Assembly (NCBI RefSeq): GCF_009797935.1
Contig: NZ_VOLC01000017.1
Coordinates: 62,001 to 126,000, forward strand
Length of the DNA: 64,000 bases
DNA from: Lunatibacter salilacus
GTDB lineage: Bacteria; Bacteroidota; Bacteroidia; Cytophagales; Cyclobacteriaceae
Reading direction: 5' to 3'
A program made the translations under genes and the position numbers. Shown one piece after another: positions 7,856 through 15,580 of the stretch; position 1 is the first letter of the stretch, and the number at the start of each line of letters is the position of its first letter. Below the pieces are notes generated by a model, which had not been told where the DNA came from, searched no databases, and saw nothing but the letters and a program-made list of their open reading frames with translations.

Positions 7856-8490
7856 CTTCCTGTTTTTCCTTCCAGAGTTTTTTCATTGCTCGGTGATATG
7901 GGCGGCTTCTTGGGTCAGCATGTCGATACTCAGACGCGGCTTCTAGATATTGTAATGATCTAAGCTACCTTAATGGCTGTTTCCTTTTTGCTTCCAGTAG
8001 TCATTCTATTTAACTAGGTTTTGGACCACAGGACAAGCAGATTGTTTTCCAATAACAAATCAAAAAAAATTCTACCCGTTTGTATTTGTTCCTTCTTCAT
8101 CAGCACCTGCATCAGACTAAGCAGCTTCCTGCCTCCGACTCCGGTAAGGGTTTTACGCTCACTTCAGACAATTTGAAGCTCAATTTCTGTCTGTGCCTGA
8201 CTTTTATACCTGTATTTCTGCAATTGATAGTATGCTTTTCTGCTGTAGCCAAACAATCCACAGAGCGTATCGCTACTAAGCTCCGGATGTTCCTCTCTTA
8301 TTTCTTGGACTGCTTGGTTTCAGACGTTTTTCTGATTGAAACTTTCAGGTCCCGTTCAGCGATGTCAGTTATTTTGTTTGCCGCCATGGCATTTAAACGC
8401 TCCTTTTCCAGAGCCTCTTCCAGTTCTCTTATGCGGCTGATCATACCTTCGGGTGCATCAGGTAATGGTTTCGTGGCTTTTTAGAAGATT
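7856..8490 (-). pseudogene. IS3-family transposase remnant (orfA end plus broken orfB)
   Basis: Read on the minus strand, about 8485-8309 gives an OrfA C-terminal helix region (ISRIRELEEALEKERLNA, then MAANKITDIAERDL and SETKQSKK). Next comes OrfB-like EEHPELSSDTLCGLFGYSRK, then GVGGRKLL after an in-frame stop, and IFFDLLLENNLLV. The sequence then jumps to the family C-terminal signature SIDMLTQEAAHITEQ near 7870-7930. The DDE catalytic core between them is missing, so an internal deletion plus stops has destroyed the element. Terminal inverted repeats were not identified. The assignment rests on recognisable IS3/IS150-type orfA-orfB words in the correct order. Confidence 0.7.
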
Positions 8491-8802
8491 TGTCCACAAT
8501 GAATGTTTTGGATTATAGTCCAAATTTACAAAGCCAATGGGAAACCGAAGCAGTAACCGATAAATTAAATTAAACGAAGGCAGACTTCATTCTTTAGTCA
8601 GAGCTAAGATAATACTATTCAACCTATCTTTTGTAATCGTCCGAATAATGCTTTACATTTTTCAATGATTTTTCTTGTTTAAAACCTTTCAATCTGTAGA
8701 TCTATTTCAAAACAAGACATAAATTTTTTCCCGTATAGCCGCATATATGGTTGATTTACCTCCAATATGTTTTAATATATTTTGTACTGAACACATCAAC
8801 TT
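8491..8802. other. Intergenic region with no recognisable feature
   Basis: AT-rich sequence between the IS3 remnant and the second 8-bp array. No coding or RNA signal was recognised. Confidence 0.4.
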
Positions 8803-8890
8803 TTGTATATAAAGCTATCCGGGTATCAGAATATCCAGCTATCTAAACATGTGAATATCCGTATATGTTTTTACCTAAATATGTAAAAAT
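8803..8890. repeat. Second 8-bp-period array (NNNNNTAT units)
   Basis: Read in blocks of eight from 8803, eleven consecutive units occur, e.g. CCGGGTAT, CAGAATAT, CCAGCTAT, GTGAATAT and CTAAATAT. Eight of the eleven end in TAT or CAT. The CTAAATAT unit is identical to one in the 5411-5474 array. The two arrays bracket the HTH/helicase genes and the dead transposase. Because TAT/ATAT is nearly palindromic, the relative orientation of the arrays is not clear. Confidence 0.5.
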
Positions 8891-9062
8891 ACCCTTTAAT
8901 TGAGATAAAATAATTTAGTCCATAAATCGGTATTATTCACTACATACCATCATAAACCGGTCTTACTTACACTGCACCAGGGCCAGAATATTCAAAATCC
9001 TGGTCTTGGTTTAACCTCAAATTTGCTGTGCGCGGTCCTTGCAAGTTGTGTTTTTGTCAGAC

Positions 9063-9082
9063 AATAAGCCTATCGGCTTATT
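9063..9082. other. Perfect hairpin, 8-bp stem with TATC loop
   Basis: AATAAGCC and GGCTTATT pair perfectly across a 4-base loop. It lacks a T-run, so it is not a canonical terminator. A stronger hairpin follows 25 bases later, which suggests a structured origin, transfer origin or RNA. Confidence 0.6.
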
Positions 9083-9107
9083 TCCGCCAAAAACGAACTT
9101 GCCCCTC

Positions 9108-9141
9108 CCATTTCCCAACCTGTGCGACAGGTTTGAAATGG
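9108..9141. other. Long two-part hairpin
   Basis: The outer stem CCATTTC/GAAATGG encloses an inner stem AACCTGT/ACAGGTT with a 3-base GCG loop; bulges are CC on one side and T on the other. This gives 14 paired positions in 34 bases, the strongest fold noticed in the island. The flanks are noncoding. Candidates are oriT, a single-strand origin or a noncoding RNA. No relaxase gene accompanies it. Confidence 0.6.
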
Positions 9142-10131
9142 CTGAGGAGAAGTAAAATCCTCGCAACTCGGATTTTAGATATACATGTATACAATATAGG
9201 TAGATTATAAAAAAGGGGAGAAAGTGGAATTCATTGTGCAGAGTGCTTAATTGGCAGGGCTATTCCTCACAATATGAAATATTTTTTTAAATTGAACTAT
9301 TGCTAGACATTGCTGACCTTCATGATGCAAAAATTGGATGCTCAGAAACGACAAACTTTGCTGGGAAAAGAGATCAATTTGCACATCAAAAAAGGTATGA
9401 AAATATTCAAAACATTATTAGAATAATTCATCTAAAATCATCAAAAATTATTGAAAGGAATGGGTAACATCGAGAAAGGTATTATCATAAATCGCAAACC
9501 TAGTCTCTTCCGCATCACCAATTTTTATTGAGCACTGGTCTTTAATGCGATTCAGCCAGGTTAATCTCCAAAATTAAATATCAACTAAAGCCTTTTAACA
9601 ATACCGAAACCGAATATGTCATCCAATTACCTGACAAATAAAAGGGCAGAAAAAGTTATGGGATTTGATGGAAAATGAAGTAGATTAGCACAAAATCGCA
9701 AAGGTAAAACGGGAAAAGAACAATAGATAGTATTTGTAGGTGTGATTATCTATTTGATAGATAGAAATTTGAAGGTCATGCCCATCTGATTTAGTAACTC
9801 CGAGGCCATACTCCGTTTTTTTATTTATAATGCTAGTGAAATTAAAAATAATACAAACACTCAAACATTTAAAAATGTATTAAAATTACTATTTGTGAGC
9901 TCAAACTCTTAAGCTTGAAAAGATTGAGAGTGCATTGAGTAAAATCTTTAGTTTAAAAATCAGATTAATCTGTAAATTAAACTTTTGAATTATTATATTC
10001 CCTTTTTTCCACATTTCAGTTGCTGAGAAAGAAGTGTTTTTAATTTAAGGAGGGACTTTGAATCAAACCATTATTTAAGCAATGATGGATCTTTTATACT
10101 TTCTCTGGAAATTCTAAATTTCAAATAAAGA
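9142..10131. other. Noncoding stretch before the restriction operon
   Basis: No intact gene was recognised. A 34-codon ORF at about 9321-9425 and a minus-strand fragment (about 9460-9560, words IKIGDAEETRFAIYDN) could be relics of coding sequence, but I cannot name them. The last 100 bases should hold the hsdM promoter; no convincing TTTG/TAnnTTTG pair was found. Confidence 0.4.
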
Positions 10132-12540
10132 ATGGCGATAAAGAAATCAGAATTATACAGCTCGCTTTGGGCGAGTTGTGACGAATTGAGAGGCGGTATG
10201 GATGCAAGCCAGTACAAAGACTATGTGCTGGTTATGTTGTTTATCAAGTACATCAGCGACAAATGGGCAGGACAGCCCTTCGCTCCTATCACGATACCGG
10301 AGGGTGCTAGCTTCAAAGACATGGTGGCCTTGAAAGGTAAAACAGACATTGGCGATCAAATAAACAAGAAGATAATCGCACCCTTAAAGGAAGCAAACAG
10401 TCTTTCGGACATGCCAGACTTCAACGATGTAACTAAGTTGGGTGATGGTGCGGAAATGGTTGACCGCTTAACCAACCTAATTACAATCTTCCAAAAGAAA
10501 GAGCTAGACTTCAGTAAGAACAGAGCTGAGGGTGACGATATTCTGGGCGATGCCTACGAATACCTCATGATGCACTTTGCGACAGAAAGTGGTAAGAGCA
10601 AAGGTCAATTCTATACTCCTGCAGAGGTGAGTAGAATCATGGCGATGATTATCGGAATTTCTCAGGATCAAACGAATGCAAACACCACCGTGTATGATCC
10701 TACATGTGGTTCAGGTTCCTTGTTGCTTCGAATTGGTTCTGCTGCAAAGACAAAAGTGACACTGTACGGTCAGGAAAAAGATTCGGCAACATCTGCTTTG
10801 AGCAGGATGAACATGATCTTACATGATTATCCATCAGCTGAAATCAAACAAGGAAACACACTTGCAACTCCTCTTTTTCTAGAGGATGGCAAAATGAAAC
10901 AATTTGATTACGTGGTTGCCAATCCTCCGTTTAGCGATAAGCGTTGGAGCAATGGCTTGTCAATTCCCAATGATGAACCTAATAATCGTTTCGCTGGCTT
11001 TGGCGTTCCTCCTTCCAAAAATGGTGACTTCGCCTTTCTGTTGCATATTGTTCGATCGCTGAAACGCAATGCTAAAGGTGCTATCATTTTGCCCCATGGC
11101 GTATTATTCAGAGGTAATGCAGAAGCAGAGATTCGTACCAACCTCATCAAAAAAGGATACATCAAAGGTATTATTGGCTTGCCTGCTAATTTATTTTATG
11201 GCACGGGCATCCCCGCTTGTATCATCTTGATTGATAAAGAAAATGCACTGAACCGTAAAGCTATTTTTATGGTAGATGCAAGCAAAGGCTTCATAAAGGA
11301 TGGAAACAAGAACCGATTGCGAGAGCAGGACATCCGTAACATTACCGATGTATTCAATGCACAGTTCGAGGTACCAGGTTACAGCCGTATGGTTTCCGTA
11401 CATGAGATCGAGCAAAACGAATACAACCTCAACCTCCCTCGCTACATCGACAGTCAAGAGAAAGAAGACATTCAAGACATAAACGCTCACTTAAACGGAG
11501 GCATTCCCAATAACGATATTGACAACCTCCAACAATACTGGAAGGTTTACCCTAACCTAAAGAAAAGCCTGTTTGAAGAGATACGAACTGCTTATTCTGC
11601 TTTACAAATTGATGCTTCTGAGATCAATGACAGCATTTACCAGCATACAGAGTTTACCGCTTTCATTGCAGAGATGGACACGCTGTACCAATCATGGTGC
11701 AATGAGAATATTGGTTATCTAAAAGGGCTAGAAACGAACTGCCATCCAAAAGAGGTAATAGCTTCATTAGCAGAAAGCTTGTTAAGAAAGTACCACAACA
11801 AGCCATTAATCAACAAATACAACGTGTACCAGCATCTACTCAGCTACTGGAACGAGATCATGCAAGATGATGTATACATCATTTCTTATGATGGCTGGAA
11901 AGCAGAAACGTACCGAATAGAAGTAGAAAACAACAAAGGAAAAAAAGTAGACAAGGGCTGGACGTGTGACGTTGTACCAAAGGATTTGGTAATCACCCGC
12001 TATTTCCAAGCAGAGCAAGAAGCTTTAGCTGACCTGGAAGCCAAGAAAGAAGCCTTAGCTGCTGAGATAGTGGAACTGGAAGAAGAGCATGGTGTGGAGG
12101 AGGGACTATTTGCGGAACTGGATAAAGTAAACAAAGGCGAAGCACAGAAGCGGATTAAAGCCATTCAGAATGAGAAAGATGCCGACTTGGCAGAGGAACT
12201 GGAAGCTTTACAGGAATATGTGAAACTGCATACTCACCTAGCAGCTACTAACAAAGAGATTAAGACAGCGGAGCAGAATCTGGATGACCTGCTTTATGCC
12301 AAATACCCAACACTTACCGAAGAAAATATAAAGACTTTGGTAGTGGATGACAAATGGCTAAAAACAATGGAAGCGGCTCTAAAGAGCGAAATAGAGCAGA
12401 TAAGCCAACGCCTCACCAACCGGATAAAGGAACTGGCAGAACGCTATGACACTCCACTACCGGCCCTTACAACAGAAACAGCTAACCTAGAAGCTAAAGT
12501 AAATGAACACCTGGCTAAAATGGGGTTTGTATGGAATTAG
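10132..12540 (+). CDS. hsdM: Type I restriction-modification DNA methyltransferase HsdM
   Basis: This 802-residue protein methylates adenine in the recognition site as part of an M2S complex and supports restriction in R2M2S. The N-terminal HsdM helical domain (about 1-140) includes LVMLFIKYISDKW. The N6-adenine methylase core has GQFYTPAEVSRIM (about 160), the SAM-binding DPTCGSGS (about 187) and the catalytic NPPF (about 264). Residues about 620-780 are a long charged coiled coil (EEHGVEEGLFAELDKVNKGE and following), which makes the protein longer than the approximately 500-residue Escherichia coli form but is common in Bacteroidota. The gene overlaps hsdS by 10 bases and opens a tightly packed operon. 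Confidence 0.95.
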   Translation: MAIKKSELYSSLWASCDELRGGMDASQYKDYVLVMLFIKYISDKWAGQPFAPITIPEGASFKDMVALKGKTDIGDQINKKIIAPLKEANSLSDMPDFNDVTKLGDGAEMVDRLTNLITIFQKKELDFSKNRAEGDDILGDAYEYLMMHFATESGKSKGQFYTPAEVSRIMAMIIGISQDQTNANTTVYDPTCGSGSLLLRIGSAAKTKVTLYGQEKDSATSALSRMNMILHDYPSAEIKQGNTLATPLFLEDGKMKQFDYVVANPPFSDKRWSNGLSIPNDEPNNRFAGFGVPPSKNGDFAFLLHIVRSLKRNAKGAIILPHGVLFRGNAEAEIRTNLIKKGYIKGIIGLPANLFYGTGIPACIILIDKENALNRKAIFMVDASKGFIKDGNKNRLREQDIRNITDVFNAQFEVPGYSRMVSVHEIEQNEYNLNLPRYIDSQEKEDIQDINAHLNGGIPNNDIDNLQQYWKVYPNLKKSLFEEIRTAYSALQIDASEINDSIYQHTEFTAFIAEMDTLYQSWCNENIGYLKGLETNCHPKEVIASLAESLLRKYHNKPLINKYNVYQHLLSYWNEIMQDDVYIISYDGWKAETYRIEVENNKGKKVDKGWTCDVVPKDLVITRYFQAEQEALADLEAKKEALAAEIVELEEEHGVEEGLFAELDKVNKGEAQKRIKAIQNEKDADLAEELEALQEYVKLHTHLAATNKEIKTAEQNLDDLLYAKYPTLTEENIKTLVVDDKWLKTMEAALKSEIEQISQRLTNRIKELAERYDTPLPALTTETANLEAKVNEHLAKMGFVWN

Positions 12541-13760
12541 TAGCTATTCAATACAAACACACTGAGATTGGTTTGATTCCTGAGGATTGGAGAATTGAAT
12601 CTATTTTAGACGTTGCAGATGTGAAACGTGGTAAATTCACACCACGACCTAGAAATAATCCTTTTTATTATGGAGGAAATATTCCTTTTGTTCAAACAGG
12701 CGATGTTACTCGCTGCGGGGGTGTGGTTCGGAATTATTCTCAAACACTAAACCAACAAGGATTAGCGGTAAGTAAGCTGTTTAAGAAAGGGACTGTTTTG
12801 ATGACAATTGCAGCGAATATTGGCTACACTGGTGTACTGGAGATAGATATGGCTTGTCCAGACAGCCTCATTGGGATAACAGGGTTGAAAGCTGATAATC
12901 ACTATTTGAATTACTACTTTATATATCATAGAGAAGATATAGAAGACCTCTCAACGTCTGGCGCACAGAAGAATTTGAATATAGAGCTATTCAGTAAGTT
13001 TAAAATAGCTTTACCTCCTTCTAAAAAGGAACAACAAGCCATAGCTCAAGTCCTTTCAGATACGGACAGGCTGATACAATCCCTGGAAAAGAAAATAGCC
13101 AAGAAGAAGCTCATCAAACAAGGTGTGATGCAAGATTTGCTTACGCCTAAGTTGGGATGGAAAAGCCTAAATCTCGGTAAGTGCGCAACATTGAAGGCTC
13201 GTATTGGTTGGCAGGGTTTAACTACTGCTGAGTATCTTCATCAAGGACCGTATCATTTAGTAACAGGGACTGACTTTAAAGGTGGATTCATTGATTGGGA
13301 CAATTGTGTTTTTGTTGAAGAGTTTCGATACATACAAGACACCAACATTCAACTGAAAATCAATGATGTTTTAGTTACTAAAGATGGAACTATCGGTAAA
13401 ATTGCTTTGATTGATTCACTCACAAAACCAGCTACTCTAAATAGTGGAGTTTTCGTTATTAGACCTATTCAGAAATCATTTGATTCTAGATATTTGTATT
13501 ACATTCTTAGGTCTAGTCATTTTGCTGAATTCCTTGCTCGTCTGACCGCTGGCTCGACAATAAATCATTTATATCAGAAAGACTTCGTACACTTCGATTT
13601 CCCAATACCACCAAGCACAGAAGAACAAACAGCAATTGCAAATATTTTATCATCAATGGATGCCGAATTACGACATTTAGAAATAAAGCTATCCAGATTT
13701 AAGCAAGTCAAACAAGGCATGATGCAACAATTGTTAACTGGCAAAATTAGACTTGTATGA
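12531..13760 (+). CDS. hsdS: Type I restriction specificity subunit HsdS
   Basis: This 409-residue protein sets the DNA target of the type I complex. Two target-recognition domains (about 10-170 and 205-370) are each followed by a conserved helix: KKEQQAIAQVLSDTDRLIQSL near 165-185 and EEQTAIANILSSMDAEL near 365-385. TRD phrases such as GDVTRCGGVV, TGTDFKGGFIDW and VLVTKDGTIGKIALI are typical of the family. Length and half-repeat symmetry are normal and no frameshift is seen. The start overlaps hsdM and the stop overlaps the next gene as ATGA, implying translational coupling. Confidence 0.94.
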   Translation: MELVAIQYKHTEIGLIPEDWRIESILDVADVKRGKFTPRPRNNPFYYGGNIPFVQTGDVTRCGGVVRNYSQTLNQQGLAVSKLFKKGTVLMTIAANIGYTGVLEIDMACPDSLIGITGLKADNHYLNYYFIYHREDIEDLSTSGAQKNLNIELFSKFKIALPPSKKEQQAIAQVLSDTDRLIQSLEKKIAKKKLIKQGVMQDLLTPKLGWKSLNLGKCATLKARIGWQGLTTAEYLHQGPYHLVTGTDFKGGFIDWDNCVFVEEFRYIQDTNIQLKINDVLVTKDGTIGKIALIDSLTKPATLNSGVFVIRPIQKSFDSRYLYYILRSSHFAEFLARLTAGSTINHLYQKDFVHFDFPIPPSTEEQTAIANILSSMDAELRHLEIKLSRFKQVKQGMMQQLLTGKIRLV

Positions 13761-15580
13761 GCGAAAGTAAGCTAGTTTTAAAGTCCGTTAATCAGCTACT
13801 AGGAGAGCATTTCTATATTCCATCCTACCAAAGGGGATATCGTTGGACTAAAACAGAAGTAGAAGCCTTACTAAACGATATTTGGGATTTCACTCTTAGA
13901 ACAAAGTCTAGCGAAGAGTTTTATTGCTTACAACCCATAGTCGTTCGTCCTTACGACGATCTTTCTTCAGGATGGGAAGTAATTGATGGCCAGCAAAGAT
14001 TAACCACAATTAGAATTATACTTAGTTACCTCATTAGCCAACATTTAAAACGACCATTACTTGAAGCTTTTAAAAAGAATGAATTCACAATAGAATACGA
14101 AACAAGACCTGAAAGTGAGGCTTTCTTAAAAGATTTAAAAGAGAACAGCCAAAATATTGATTTCTACCATATGTGGGGGGCATATCAAGTCATCTCCGAT
14201 TGGTTTGAGGATAAAGATTATAATGATTGTAATAAATTTATGTCCTTATTATTAGAGAAGGAGACAACAGCTAATGCTGTAAAGGTTATTTGGTACCAAG
14301 CAGAAGATGATTCTGATTCAATAGATATTTTTACTCGTCTAAACATTGGCAAAATTCCATTGACTAATGCTGAATTAATCAAAGCTTTATTTCTTCAAAA
14401 AGGCAACTTCTCAGAGCAGCAAGCATCAATAAAACAACTTCAGATCGCAACGGAATGGGATTTGATTGAGAAAACGCTACAAAACGATGCTTTCTGGTAT
14501 TTTATCTACAACCCTACCAACCCGCTGAAGTACGATAACCGAATCGAATACATTTTCGATTTAATGATGAAAAAAAAGAAAACAGACGAAGATTTATTCA
14601 CCTTCCAGAAGTTTTATCAAGACTTCGAAACTAGTAGAAAAGAGAACAAGGATAAGCCCAACATTGACTTCTTATGGTCAGAAATTAAAAAATTCTTTTT
14701 AACATTTGAAGAATGGTATAACGATAAAGAACTCTATCATTTGGTGGGTTATCTAGTAACATTTAATGCCGATATCAACAGCTTAAAAGATGAATCATCC
14801 AAATCATCTAAAAGTTATTTTAAAGATGTGTACTTAAAAAATGAGGTTAAAAAGAAGGTCAAATGCCAAATTGAGGAATTAAAGTATAATGGCAAGCATA
14901 TCAGAGAAGTACTCTTATTGTTCAATATTCAAATATTACTAGCTACTCAGCATGCTGATTTTCGTTTTCCATTCTTTAGATACAAGAATGAAGCGTCTGG
15001 TTGGGATATTGAGCACATCCGATCAAGATCAGATAGGCAGGTGAATAAAGAAAACAGGATAGACTGGGCAACTGATGTATTAGAATACTTTACTGGAATA
15101 AGGGATTGTAAATCAGTAGATATCGTTGAAAAACAAGAACTTGAAATAGAGAAGCTCAGTACGGAGAAAAAAAACGAAGTAGCGAGTGAAAATGAATTGG
15201 CGAAGGAACTGTTAGCGTTAATCTGTTCAAGCAAAATTGAAGATGAGGTTTTTGAAACATTATATTCTAAGGTTGCGCAATATTTCGAAGAAGACAAAGA
15301 GTTTGAATACGAGGATAGTATCGGAAATCTTTCCTTATTAAATGCCTCAACGAATAGAAGCTACGGGAATGCCCTGTTTCCAATCAAGCGAAAAACGATA
15401 ATTCATAATGATATGAATGGGATTTTTGTGCCAATAGGCACAAGAAACGTCTTCTTGAAATCTTATAGCAAAAAATTAGGCAATTTAATGCATTGGACAG
15501 AAAACGATGCTGAGGACTATATTTCTGCGATCAAAAAGGTACTGGAAGTTTATTTACCATCTCAAACATTAGAACAATGA
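13757..15580 (+). CDS. DUF262/DUF1524 (GmrSD-like) putative nuclease
   Basis: This 607-residue protein has an N-terminal DUF262 (ParB/Srx-like) domain with IPSYQRGYRW (about 18-27) and the DGQQRLTT motif (about 77-84). The C-terminal part carries DUF1524 HNH-type signatures: WDIEHIRSRS (about 415-424) and IGNLSLLNASTNRSYGN (about 522-538) followed by PIKRKTI. DUF262 domains in GmrSD bind and hydrolyse nucleotides, and DUF1524 cleaves modified DNA. Here the fusion lies inside a type I operon between hsdS and hsdR, overlapping both neighbours by 4 bases (ATGA). It may add modified-phage-DNA restriction to the type I system. That role is inferred. Confidence 0.85.
   Translation: MSESKLVLKSVNQLLGEHFYIPSYQRGYRWTKTEVEALLNDIWDFTLRTKSSEEFYCLQPIVVRPYDDLSSGWEVIDGQQRLTTIRIILSYLISQHLKRPLLEAFKKNEFTIEYETRPESEAFLKDLKENSQNIDFYHMWGAYQVISDWFEDKDYNDCNKFMSLLLEKETTANAVKVIWYQAEDDSDSIDIFTRLNIGKIPLTNAELIKALFLQKGNFSEQQASIKQLQIATEWDLIEKTLQNDAFWYFIYNPTNPLKYDNRIEYIFDLMMKKKKTDEDLFTFQKFYQDFETSRKENKDKPNIDFLWSEIKKFFLTFEEWYNDKELYHLVGYLVTFNADINSLKDESSKSSKSYFKDVYLKNEVKKKVKCQIEELKYNGKHIREVLLLFNIQILLATQHADFRFPFFRYKNEASGWDIEHIRSRSDRQVNKENRIDWATDVLEYFTGIRDCKSVDIVEKQELEIEKLSTEKKNEVASENELAKELLALICSSKIEDEVFETLYSKVAQYFEEDKEFEYEDSIGNLSLLNASTNRSYGNALFPIKRKTIIHNDMNGIFVPIGTRNVFLKSYSKKLGNLMHWTENDAEDYISAIKKVLEVYLPSQTLEQ

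Noticed and set aside
8080-8484. Plus-strand 134-codon ORF
   Set aside because: The reverse strand carries IS3-family orfA/orfB words in order, so this ORF is antisense to a transposase remnant.
9028-9210. 60-codon ORF over the hairpins
   Set aside because: The sequence is dominated by two near-perfect palindromes; the translation has no family features.
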